Below are positions 36,997 through 44,633 of a DNA stretch of 64,000 nucleotides, piece by piece (positions within the stretch are counted from its first letter, which is position 1; each line of letters begins with the position of its first letter). The notes under the pieces are model-generated. The model made no database searches. It worked only from the letters and a program-made list of their open reading frames with translations, and was not told the origin of the DNA. The DNA is from Pseudomonadota bacterium (GTDB lineage Bacteria > Pseudomonadota > Gammaproteobacteria > Burkholderiales > Ferrovaceae), in the NCBI GenBank assembly GCA_021796835.1, contig JAKABO010000001.1, positions 62,001 to 126,000 on the forward strand. Reading direction: 5' to 3'. The position numbers and the translations under genes were made by a program.

Positions 36997-38457
36997 ATGA
37001 CCCACTCCTTGATTGGCAGGATGACCTTGATTTACTCGATACAGGCTGTCTTGATGGGCCTGATGGTGGTGTTGACGGCGGGCCTGGGGGTGGTTTCTCC
37101 CTGGTTGTGGGGATTCCTGCTCCCCATGTTGTTTTTGCCCTGGCTTTCGTTGCGCATTCTGACCCGATGGATGGGACCGCTCGACAAACTCAATGCGGTG
37201 GTGCGTGAGGCCGCCCAGGGACGTTTCAATAATCGTATCCTGGGGGTGGATGATAAGGGGGAACTGGGCGGGCTGTGCTGGAATATCAATGATATGCTCG
37301 ACCAGTTGGGCGCGTTTTTTCGTGAGCAGGAAACGACCTTCCGGGCCAACCTCGAAGGTAAATACTACCGTACGACTCTTTCCACGGGGTTGCACGGGGG
37401 ATTTCGAAAGGGATTGGAAAACCAGAATGTTTTGCTGGCTGCCATGGCAGATCAGAAGCGCCGCTCAATTTATCATGGGCTCATTTCGCGGGCTCACGAC
37501 CTCAGTACGCGTAATTTGCTTCCCAACCTGGCCTCTACCCAGGAGGACATGCGCCTGATCACGGAGCGCATGCGCGCGGTTACGGACCAGGCCACCCAAA
37601 CCTGTACCGATGCGGATGTCGGGAAGTCGCTCGTGGCGGAAGTCGTTCAGCGCCTGGATGATATAGCCCGTCGGGTGGATTCTGCCAACCAGACTTTATT
37701 GCAATTGAATTCACGCAGTACGGACATTCGTCAGGCAGTCGCACTCATCACCTCCATTGCCGATCAAACCAATCTTCTGGCGCTCAATGCGGCGATCGAA
37801 GCGGCTCGGGCGGGTGAGGCTGGGAGGGGGTTCGCGGTGGTGGCGGATGAAGTGAGAAAATTGGCCGAGAATACCAAACATGCTTCGAGGTCCATCGGCC
37901 AGATCATGGAAACGTTGCAGCAGGAAACCCACGAGATGCAGGCGGATTCCGAAGAAATGCGTTCGAATGCGGTGCAATCGCTACAGGTCATCGGTCAGAT
38001 GGCCGAGCGTTTCGCCTCCTTCAATGATTCCGCCAACAAGACATTGAGCGATGCAACCTACGCCCATGATTTGAGTTTTACTTCCTTGATCAAGGTGGAC
38101 CACCTCATTTACAAACAACGGGCCTACGTCATGCTCAATCAGACTGAGGATCCAACGGCAGCCCAGGCGGTGGCGGTGGATCATCACCATTGCCGCCTGG
38201 GGCAGTGGTATGAAGGCATCGGCCAGAAAGACTTTGGTTCCCTCCAGTCTTTTCGCCTGTTGGAAACCCCGCATGCCAAAGTTCATGACAATGTTCATGA
38301 GGTTTGTCGTCTGATGACGGGTAAATGGCTGGAAGATCCCGATATCCATGACCGCATCATTCTGTTCATGGAAAAAGCCGAACAAGCCAGTCTGGATGTG
38401 ATGAACTTGCTGGCCCGGATGGTGCGTGACAAACATCCTTCTATGGGACAGAACTGA
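36997..38457 (+). CDS. Methyl-accepting chemotaxis protein with C-terminal CZB zinc-binding domain
   Basis: This 486-residue chemoreceptor has two closely spaced N-terminal helices (about 8-50), leaving almost no periplasmic domain. It then has a HAMP region, a coiled-coil cytoplasmic domain with the hairpin tip [40 protein letters not shown], and a C-terminal CZB domain (about 360-470). The CZB domain carries [23 protein letters not shown] and PHAKVHDNV, its zinc ligands. CZB receptors respond to cytosolic zinc or oxidants. I start at ATG 36997; the track start is a TTG six codons upstream. It follows the PAS gene and probably signals with it. Confidence 0.9.
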   Translation: MTHSLIGRMTLIYSIQAVLMGLMVVLTAGLGVVSPWLWGFLLPMLFLPWLSLRILTRWMGPLDKLNAVVREAAQGRFNNRILGVDDKGELGGLCWNINDMLDQLGAFFREQETTFRANLEGKYYRTTLSTGLHGGFRKGLENQNVLLAAMADQKRRSIYHGLISRAHDLSTRNLLPNLASTQEDMRLITERMRAVTDQATQTCTDADVGKSLVAEVVQRLDDIARRVDSANQTLLQLNSRSTDIRQAVALITSIADQTNLLALNAAIEAARAGEAGRGFAVVADEVRKLAENTKHASRSIGQIMETLQQETHEMQADSEEMRSNAVQSLQVIGQMAERFASFNDSANKTLSDATYAHDLSFTSLIKVDHLIYKQRAYVMLNQTEDPTAAQAVAVDHHHCRLGQWYEGIGQKDFGSLQSFRLLETPHAKVHDNVHEVCRLMTGKWLEDPDIHDRIILFMEKAEQASLDVMNLLARMVRDKHPSMGQN

Positions 38458-38516
38458 TCGGGGTTCTGGGGCATGCCTCGATCTTTGGACCGGTAGGGAT
38501 GAAAGTGGAGGCGGGT

Positions 38517-40370
38517 ATGGCGGGGGGTTCCAAAGTTTGGCGTTTTTTTCGGGCGGGGGGGTTTGATCAGGTCAAGATCGAGACTGCCTCGGATTTGCTC
38601 GAACTCAGGCAATTGGACCAAAAGTTATGGGTTGCCTTGTCCTGCCCGGTCAAGGGGTTGCAATTTGACGAACGCACACTGAATCTGATCGATACGGATC
38701 AGGATGGGCGCGTGCGGGCTCCCGAACTTTTGGCAGCCATCGACTGGGCGGCGGATCGGCTGATTACCCCGGAAATTCTGGCAGAGCCCCCAGAGGGTCT
38801 GAGACTGAGCCATCTGCGCGAGGATGAGAAAGGCCGTGCCCTGGCTGAACAGGCGCGTCAGTTGCTCGCGGATTTGGGCAAGACCGAGACCGATTCGCTG
38901 ACGGTCGCTGATGTCGAGCAGGCACAGGTGCGTTTCACGGCCCGACTCCGAACTGCCTGGGAGGAGGCTTGCCCCGCCAACTTGCCGCTCGGGGAAAAAA
39001 CTCCGGATGGGTACCTGATCCTGAGAAAGGTGGCAGATAAACTGGATGATTATTACTTGCGCTGTCGTATTCTGGCCTTTGAAGGAAGACAGAGTGGTGA
39101 GGTTGTCACGGAGGCGCAACATCAGGCGGTTTTTTCTTTATCCAGTGTGGCCAGAGAGGCATTGCTGGAGTGGCCTCTCGCACCTATCGACAGTTCGGGG
39201 CGTCTGCCTCTGATCGAAGGAATCAATCCTGCCTGGGCAGAAGCCATGGCTTCTTTTCGGACCCAGGTGGTCGTTCCGCTTCTGGGCGGGTGCACCATGC
39301 TGGGTGAGCGTGAATGGGCGCAACTCAAGGATATCTTTGCGGAATTTGCGGCCTGGCAAGGGGCTTGTCCTGTGGAGGCAGAGAATGAAACGGTTCGGGA
39401 TCTGGAAAAACTGGTCCGACTGGTGCGAGACCTCATGATTCTGGCGAACAATTTCGTTTCGTTCAGGGCTTTTTATACGCGTACGGGTCAAGCCATTTTT
39501 CAAGCGGGAACGCTTTATCTGGACAGTCGTTCCTGTGAACTGTGTGTCACGGTGAATGACGCGGGCAGGCATGCACTATTGGCCAATTTATCGAATATTT
39601 GCCTGGTTTATTGCGATTGTGTGCGCGCCGGTCAGAAGATCACCATTGCGGCTGCTTTCACCGATGGAGATTCCGATCAACTGCGGGTGGGGCGAAACGG
39701 TGTGTTCTATGATGCCAAAGGGCAGGATTGGGACGCCACCATTACGCGTATCATCGAGCAACCCATCAGTCTGCGTCAGGCATTCTGGTCGCCTTACAAG
39801 AAGATGGTACGCACCATCAGTGATCAGTTCGAGAAATTTGCTTCCAGTAGAGCCAAGGCTGCCGATGATCTATGGGTTGGTTCTGCGGTCCCTGTGCCTC
39901 AAAAAGGGTCCGGAGGACCTTCTGCTGCGGCTCAGCAGGCTTTTGACGTGGGCAAGTTTGCGGGCATTTTTGCGGCCATCGGCATGGCGGTGGGGGCCAT
40001 CGGCACTGCCCTGGCGTCAGTGGCGGTCGGGTTGTTTTCCCTGGCGTTCTGGCAGATTCCGTTTGTTCTTCTGGGCGTTTTGCTCCTGATTTCCGGGCCA
40101 TCCCTCCTGCTGGCATGGTTCAAGTTGCGTTCTCGTACCCTGGGTCCGATCCTAGATGCCAACGGGTGGGCGATCAATGCCCGGGCAAAAATCAACCTGC
40201 TCTTTGGGGCTTCCCTGACCCAATTGGCCCAACTCCCTCTGAATGCGGAACGGACGCTGACCGATCCTTTTGCCGAGGAAGAACGTTCTGCCTGGATTTA
40301 TGTGGTCTGGGGTGCAGTGGCCGTGATGGTCGTCGCCATGCTCTGGGCCGTACGGACGAGACCACATTGA
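38517..40370 (+). CDS. Membrane-anchored EF-hand protein of unknown function
   Basis: I start at ATG 38517, 6 bases after GGAGG. The track start is 18 bases upstream. The 617-residue protein is soluble for most of its length and has two or three C-terminal transmembrane helices (about 485-535 and 595-612). Near residue 55 it has DTDQDGRVRAPE, a 12-residue loop that fits the canonical EF-hand at positions 1, 3, 5, 6, 8 and 12. A second clear loop was not found. Conserved-looking segments are INARAKINLLFGASLTQLAQLP and ANNFVSFRAFY. I do not recognise the family. A calcium-responsive inner-membrane protein is a guess. Confidence 0.75.
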   Translation: MAGGSKVWRFFRAGGFDQVKIETASDLLELRQLDQKLWVALSCPVKGLQFDERTLNLIDTDQDGRVRAPELLAAIDWAADRLITPEILAEPPEGLRLSHLREDEKGRALAEQARQLLADLGKTETDSLTVADVEQAQVRFTARLRTAWEEACPANLPLGEKTPDGYLILRKVADKLDDYYLRCRILAFEGRQSGEVVTEAQHQAVFSLSSVAREALLEWPLAPIDSSGRLPLIEGINPAWAEAMASFRTQVVVPLLGGCTMLGEREWAQLKDIFAEFAAWQGACPVEAENETVRDLEKLVRLVRDLMILANNFVSFRAFYTRTGQAIFQAGTLYLDSRSCELCVTVNDAGRHALLANLSNICLVYCDCVRAGQKITIAAAFTDGDSDQLRVGRNGVFYDAKGQDWDATITRIIEQPISLRQAFWSPYKKMVRTISDQFEKFASSRAKAADDLWVGSAVPVPQKGSGGPSAAAQQAFDVGKFAGIFAAIGMAVGAIGTALASVAVGLFSLAFWQIPFVLLGVLLLISGPSLLLAWFKLRSRTLGPILDANGWAINARAKINLLFGASLTQLAQLPLNAERTLTDPFAEEERSAWIYVVWGAVAVMVVAMLWAVRTRPH

Positions 40371-40375
40371 TTCAT

Positions 40376-40418
40376 GGGGGTCTGTTTTGACCCCCCCTGG
40401 GGAGCCAACTCCAGGGGG
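40376..40418. terminator. Overlapping hairpins between convergent genes
   Basis: GGGGGTC/GACCCCC (40376-40382 with 40389-40395) and CCCCCTGG/CCAGGGGG (40393-40400 with 40411-40418) share bases and cannot both form. They lie between the EF-hand gene and the convergent yceI. Neither is followed by a convincing T-run, so a bidirectional terminator is possible but not firm. Confidence 0.4.
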
Positions 40419-40433
40419 AGGCGAATCTTGCTT

Positions 40434-41003
40434 CTATTTTTTGATGGCTTCGACGGAAACCGTGATGGTGACATCGTCACCTACATAGGGAACGTATTTG
40501 CTCATGCCAAAGTCGGAACGTTTGACATGGGTTTCTGCATCGCCGCCACAGGCATCCTTGTGCAGGAGGGGGTGAAGCATGCACTTGAACGAAGTGATCT
40601 TGAGTGCCACTGGGTGACTGATGCCCTTCAAGGTCAGAATTCCATCGATTTCAGTGGGCGTATCCCCGGTGAATTTGACGGAATCTCCCTTGAAAGTGGC
40701 GGTGGGGAATTTCTCGGTATCCAGGAAATCGGCTTCCTGAATATGCTCGTTGAAATGATCGGAACCGGTACTCACAGAACGGGTATCGATCGTGATGTCG
40801 GCCGCACCTTTCCTGGCTACCGTATCCAGCATGATCGTTCCGGATACCTTGTCAAAGCGGCTCAACTGGGTGCTGAATCCGAGGTGGTTATAGGAGAAAC
40901 GGGCAAAGGTGTGATGGGGGTCGGTGACATAGGTATCCATGGCCGCTTGAACGGATGCGGAAAGGGGGGCGAGCAGGGCGAGAATGAGTCGTGCTTTTTT
41001 CAT
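40434..41003 (-). CDS. yceI: YceI-family periplasmic lipid-binding protein
   Basis: The ATG at 41003 (MKKARLILALLAPLSASVQAA) follows AGGAGAC and encodes a 189-residue protein with a signal peptide cleaved after VQA. The mature region is a YceI lipocalin-like beta barrel: YVTDPHHTFARFSYNHLGFSTQLSRFDKVSG opens it, TIDTRSVSTGSDHFNEHI and the SDFGMSKYVPYVGDDVTITV end are typical. The family binds polyisoprenoids such as ubiquinone precursors. The track start at 41186 adds a long unsupported leader. It is divergent from fnr across 213 bases. Confidence 0.93.
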   Translation of the reverse strand: MKKARLILALLAPLSASVQAAMDTYVTDPHHTFARFSYNHLGFSTQLSRFDKVSGTIMLDTVARKGAADITIDTRSVSTGSDHFNEHIQEADFLDTEKFPTATFKGDSVKFTGDTPTEIDGILTLKGISHPVALKITSFKCMLHPLLHKDACGGDAETHVKRSDFGMSKYVPYVGDDVTITVSVEAIKK

Positions 41004-41152
41004 GAATTGTCTCCTGAGGGTAGATAGTACGAATGCGTACAATATAAAGGTTTGCGACCATCGATGCAAGTATTTTGTGGTGGAAAGTCCAGGTGGATTC
41101 TGCGACAGGATGGCATAAAAGCTTTCCCTTTCAAAGAGCGGGAAGGGTACAA

Positions 41153-41164
41153 TGACATAAGTCA
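41153..41164. promoter_or_regulatory. Fnr-like dyad upstream of fnr
   Basis: TGACATAAGTCA is a perfect dyad (half-sites TGAC and GTCA four bases apart) that resembles the Fnr/Dnr site TTGAT-N4-ATCAA with about 7 of 10 matches in context (ATGAC-ATAA-GTCAA). It is centred about 59 bases before the fnr start, between fnr and yceI. A possible -10 (ATAATT, 41187-41192) lies about 31 bases downstream, compatible with Fnr-type activation or autoregulation. It is weaker than the boxes at ompW and hemN. Confidence 0.45.
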
Positions 41165-41216
41165 AAATCCTGGGGTGGGTTTTCAATAATTTTTTGGATC
41201 AGGTGCTATTTCCCTT

Positions 41217-41933
41217 ATGAATCTTCATGACTTGAAATCTGTATGCGGTCATTGCACCATCCGGGAGTTGTGTCTTCCCGCCGGGTTGAGCGATGAGGAG
41301 GTTCATCTGCTCGACCAGCATATGAATCATCGTCAGGCCGTGCCCAAGGGTGAATACCTTTACCGCGTCGGTGATCCCTTCCGTTCGCTCTTTGCCGTCA
41401 GTTCCGGTTTTTTCAAGACGGTATTGCTTCATGAGGATGGTCGGGGGCAGATCACCGGATTTCAGATGATGGGGGAGTTGCTGGGCTTGGAAGCCATTCA
41501 CAGCGACCATCATGTCTGTGACGCCATCGCGCTGGAAGACAGTGCCGTGTGCGCCATTCCTTTTGATCAGTTCGAACAGTTGGGACAGGTCATGGCCAAC
41601 CTCCGGCACCGGTTCAACAAGGATTTGTCCCGGGAAATCGTCCGCGAACACCATGTCATGATGTTGCTGGGGAGCATGCGTTCAGAGGAGCGTCTGGCCA
41701 ATTTTCTCATCGATCTGGCGGATCGCCATGCCGAGCGTCACCAGTCCTCCGTGGAAATGACCCTGCGCATGACGCGGGAGGACATTGGCAGTTACCTGGG
41801 GCTTAAACTGGAAACGGTCAGCCGTCTTCTTTCGCGCTTTCATGATGAAGGGGTGCTGGAAGTACGGGGACGACGGGTGAGGATTCTTGATCGGGATGCC
41901 CTGGCATTGCGTAGGACTGAAACCCATAATTAG
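41217..41933 (+). CDS. fnr: Fnr-type oxygen-sensing transcription regulator
   Basis: This 238-residue Crp/Fnr-family regulator senses O2 through a [4Fe-4S] cluster. The cluster cysteines are in place: CGHCTIRELC near the N-terminus (Cys10, 13, 19) and the distant Cys in SAVCAIPF (about residue 111). The cyclic-nucleotide-like beta roll is followed by a helix-turn-helix with MTREDIGSYLGLKLETVSRLLSRFHDEG, in which ETVSRLLSRF is the Fnr-type recognition helix (E..SR). Genes with Fnr boxes follow at once (ompW, hemN), so local control is likely. The ribosome site is weak. Confidence 0.94.
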   Translation: MNLHDLKSVCGHCTIRELCLPAGLSDEEVHLLDQHMNHRQAVPKGEYLYRVGDPFRSLFAVSSGFFKTVLLHEDGRGQITGFQMMGELLGLEAIHSDHHVCDAIALEDSAVCAIPFDQFEQLGQVMANLRHRFNKDLSREIVREHHVMMLLGSMRSEERLANFLIDLADRHAERHQSSVEMTLRMTREDIGSYLGLKLETVSRLLSRFHDEGVLEVRGRRVRILDRDALALRRTETHN

Positions 41934-42055
41934 TGGGTTGGTGGATGTTCCTGGTCCGTGTTTCATTTCTTTTCATTGGTTGGCGGTTTGTTGTGTAAAT
42001 GCGACAATCTTTCTCGAGATTGCGACGATCCTGTAACCAACTGTTTCATTCAAGA

Positions 42056-42069
42056 TTGATTTGCATCAG
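42056..42069 (+). promoter_or_regulatory. Fnr box upstream of ompW
   Basis: TTGAT-TTGC-ATCAG matches the Fnr consensus TTGAT-N4-ATCAA at 9 of 10 positions. It is centred about 32 bases before a -10-like TACCAT (42092-42097), which puts the box near -41.5, the class II activator position. ompW starts about 98 bases downstream of the box. OmpW is a known Fnr target in enterobacteria. Confidence 0.75.
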
Positions 42070-42166
42070 AATGCGTCCTTGTGTCCTGCGCTACCATGCG
42101 TCTGCAGGGCTTTAGGAACTGCATAAAAAATTATGCCTGTCATACAACGTACTTAGGAGGGGAGTA

Positions 42167-42811
42167 ATGAAATTTTCGACCAAAAAAACTCTGGTAGCGA
42201 CCATCGCCTTGACCGCTTTGACCGGTCCATTCGTTGCGTCCAGCGCCTTTGCAGATGATGGTGAGCCAAGTCCCTGGCTCGTCCGGGTTCGGATGCTTCA
42301 GGTGGATACGCAACAGGGCAATGATGCAGGCGGCGGTATTGGTGCCGATTCGATCAAGGTGGCTAATCGCACCCAGCCGGAAGTTGATGTCTCCTACTTC
42401 ATTACCCATAACATTTCTGCGGAGTTGGTGGCCTCCTATCCGCTGAGCCATCAGGTGCAATTGAATGGGAATTATATTGGTGGATTGCAGGAATTGCCGC
42501 CAATTTTGAATCTGCAATACCACTTCGATGGAATGGGCAAATTTGTTCCTTATGTGGGGGCGGGTGTGATGTACCTGCGGACCATGAACGTCTCGCTGCT
42601 GGGTGGTGCGGTTGGTCTGCAACAGAATAACTGGGGTGAGGATGTTCAGTTGGGCGCGGACTACAAACTGGATAACCACTGGTTGTTGAACGCGGATATC
42701 AAGAAAACCTGGGTTAGCGTGGGATTGGATTCCGCTGCTACCGGTGGCACGATTCTGCAACTCCATCCGGATCCCTACATTTTTGGTGTTGGGGTGGGCT
42801 ACCGTTTCTAA
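42167..42811 (+). CDS. ompW: OmpW-family outer membrane protein
   Basis: This 214-residue protein is preceded by GGAGGGGAG and has a signal peptide ending in SSAFA. The mature 8-stranded barrel has the OmpW pattern: WLVRVRMLQVDTQQ near its front, PEVDVSYFITHNISAELVA, and LHPDPYIFGVGVGYRF at the C-terminus ending in aromatic Phe, which suits BAM recognition. OmpW forms small hydrophobic channels and is often induced under anaerobiosis. The Fnr box upstream agrees with that. Confidence 0.93.
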   Translation: MKFSTKKTLVATIALTALTGPFVASSAFADDGEPSPWLVRVRMLQVDTQQGNDAGGGIGADSIKVANRTQPEVDVSYFITHNISAELVASYPLSHQVQLNGNYIGGLQELPPILNLQYHFDGMGKFVPYVGAGVMYLRTMNVSLLGGAVGLQQNNWGEDVQLGADYKLDNHWLLNADIKKTWVSVGLDSAATGGTILQLHPDPYIFGVGVGYRF

Positions 42812-42853
42812 CTTGGTCGTCTAGCCGGCTTTCCCCCTCCGCCGGCGAACCTT

Positions 42854-42891
42854 CGCCACCGCGGGGTTGTTTTGCGGTGGCGCTTTCCTTG
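42854..42891 (+). terminator. Probable intrinsic terminator of ompW
   Basis: The inverted repeat CGCCACCGC (42854-42862) / GCGGTGGCG (42874-42882) has an 11-base loop and is followed by CTTTCCTTG, a short T-rich tract. It lies 43 bases past the ompW stop. The tract is imperfect, so efficiency is uncertain. Confidence 0.6.
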
Positions 42892-42973
42892 TCTGGCGGG
42901 GAATTACGGCTCGGTCAACCCGAGCCGTTTGCGTTTCTGCGGTTCCAGGAGCGACGCGGTAACGTGTCAAAAG

Positions 42974-42987
42974 TTGATTTCCGTCAA
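42974..42987 (+). promoter_or_regulatory. Fnr box upstream of hemN
   Basis: TTGAT-TTCC-GTCAA matches TTGAT-N4-ATCAA at 9 of 10. It is centred 32 bases before GATAAT (43010-43015), a good -10, again giving class II geometry. The predicted transcript start would fall at or next to the hemN ATG at 43022. Confidence 0.8.
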
Positions 42988-43021
42988 TATATGGGAGATG
43001 AGCTGAGGGGATAATCACCCC

Positions 43022-44425
43022 ATGGATCGCATTAAACCCAATTCCGAGACTTTCGTCACCCCCGAACTGGTCGAGCGTTTCGACATTCCCGGGCCGCGCT
43101 ACACCTCTTATCCGACGGCGGATCGTTTTCTGCCCGATGAGTGGGGGGCACATCTTGCCCATGCTTTGGGGAGTCGGGCAGGGACATCGAGTCATGCGCC
43201 GCTCTCCCTGTATGTTCATTTGCCTTTTTGCGCCTCGGTTTGCTACTACTGTGCCTGTAACAAGGTGATTACCAAGGACCATGGGAAGGTTTCGGAATAT
43301 CTTCGTTATCTCGAGCAGGAAATGGATCTGGTAGTGCCTCTGGTCGGTGCAGGTCATCGCCAGGTTGCCCAGTTACATCTGGGGGGGGGGTCTCCCACCT
43401 TCCTGGACGATGATGAACTGACCCAATTGATGAGCCTGCTGGCTCAGCGCTTTGAACTGCTTCCCGACATGGAACGTTCCATCGAGATCGATCCGCGTAC
43501 GGTTACGCCGAAAAGACTGGCGCATTTGCGTACCCTGGGTTTCAATCGGGTGAGTTTTGGTGTACAGGATTTCGATCCTCGTGTCCAGAAAGCCGTCCAC
43601 CGGGTTCAGCCCTTCGAGCAGGTCCAGGCACTGGTGGAGGAAGTACGGCGTTTGAGATTCGATTCCATCAATCTGGATCTCATTTATGGGTTGCCCCATC
43701 AGACTCTGGATTCTTTTCAGAAGACCGTGGATCAGGTGCTGACCATCCAGCCCGATCGCATAGCCCTCTACGCCTACGCCCATTTGCCTGTCCGTTTCAA
43801 ACCACAGCGGCGTATCGATGCGGAGACTTTGCCGGCGGTAACCACCAAAGTGCAGATGATGGATCAGGCGATACACGCCTTTATGGCCCATGGTTATGAC
43901 TATATCGGGATGGACCATTTTGCCTTGCCTGAAGACCAACTGGCCAAGGTGAAGCGGGATGGACGCCTGCAACGGAATTTTCAGGGGTATCACACCCACG
44001 CCGGGGCGGATTTGTTGGGGTTCGGGGTATCTGCGATCAGCCAGGTGGGACAGGCCTACAGTCAGTCCGTCAAAACCCTGGAGGCCTATTATGCGGCCCT
44101 GGATGCGGGGAAATTTCCTGTGGAGCGGGGCTTGACGCTGGAATCCGATGATCTTCTGCGGCGTGAGGTCATCATGTCCCTGATGTGTCAGGGGCGTATT
44201 GCCTTTGAGCCCATCGAGCAAAATTACGGAATCGACTTTGCAACCTATTTCCAGGATGCACTGGAGCGGTTACAGGAATTTGAACAAGAGGGCCTTTTGA
44301 CCCGCACGTTGGCGGGTCTGGAGGTCAGTAAAGCCGGGTGGTTCTTTGTGCGTCCCATGGCCATGAGTTTTGACAAATATCTCTGGCTTCATCAGGATCA
44401 TCAACGGTTCTCGAAAGTGTTGTAG
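43022..44425 (+). CDS. hemN: Oxygen-independent coproporphyrinogen III oxidase
   Basis: This 467-residue radical SAM enzyme decarboxylates coproporphyrinogen III to protoporphyrinogen IX without O2, supplying heme under low oxygen. The [4Fe-4S]-SAM motif CASVCYYCAC (CxxxCxxC plus the HemN extra Cys) is at about residue 70. QLHLGGGSPTFLDDDEL and EIDPRTVTPKRL follow, and the C-terminal HemN domain has GMDHFALPEDQLAK. The ATG at 43022 is only weakly served by GAGGGG 11 bases upstream. A 10-G run encodes the LGGG motif. Confidence 0.96.
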   Translation: MDRIKPNSETFVTPELVERFDIPGPRYTSYPTADRFLPDEWGAHLAHALGSRAGTSSHAPLSLYVHLPFCASVCYYCACNKVITKDHGKVSEYLRYLEQEMDLVVPLVGAGHRQVAQLHLGGGSPTFLDDDELTQLMSLLAQRFELLPDMERSIEIDPRTVTPKRLAHLRTLGFNRVSFGVQDFDPRVQKAVHRVQPFEQVQALVEEVRRLRFDSINLDLIYGLPHQTLDSFQKTVDQVLTIQPDRIALYAYAHLPVRFKPQRRIDAETLPAVTTKVQMMDQAIHAFMAHGYDYIGMDHFALPEDQLAKVKRDGRLQRNFQGYHTHAGADLLGFGVSAISQVGQAYSQSVKTLEAYYAALDAGKFPVERGLTLESDDLLRREVIMSLMCQGRIAFEPIEQNYGIDFATYFQDALERLQEFEQEGLLTRTLAGLEVSKAGWFFVRPMAMSFDKYLWLHQDHQRFSKVL

Positions 44426-44447
44426 CAGTCTCCTAAAGTGGTCCTTC

Positions 44448-44483
44448 GCCGCCCCCAGTTCGCTGTGGGCGGCTTTTTCTTTG
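44448..44483 (+). terminator. Intrinsic terminator of hemN
   Basis: GCCGCCC (44448-44454), loop, GGGCGGC (44467-44473), then TTTTTCTTT. It lies 22 bases after the hemN stop. The loop TTCGCTGT and the tail are nearly the same as in the terminator after the TonB receptor gene at 46922. Confidence 0.9.
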
Positions 44484-44586
44484 GGTATTACAATGCGGAG
44501 GAATATTTCTGGGCAATGATTTTGAATATGGTTATTGATTCACGGAATCTTCATCAGCGCTACTCGGGGTTGTAACAATTTGTAAC

Positions 44587-44633
44587 CACAATACCCCCCT
44601 AAGGAAAAGTTTTTAAAGGGGGGAAGTATTGTG
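44587..44633 (+). promoter_or_regulatory. Start-codon-occluding hairpin in the TonB receptor leader
   Basis: The left arm CACAATACCCCCCT (44587-44600) pairs with AGGGGGG (44617-44623) and TATTGTG (44627-44633), with a 3-base bulge AAG between. That is 14 base pairs around a 16-base loop. The right arm contains the purine-rich ribosome site (GGGGGGAAG) and the GTG start codon itself, which pairs with CAC. No T-run follows, so it is not a terminator. Translational control is the simplest reading. Confidence 0.65.
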
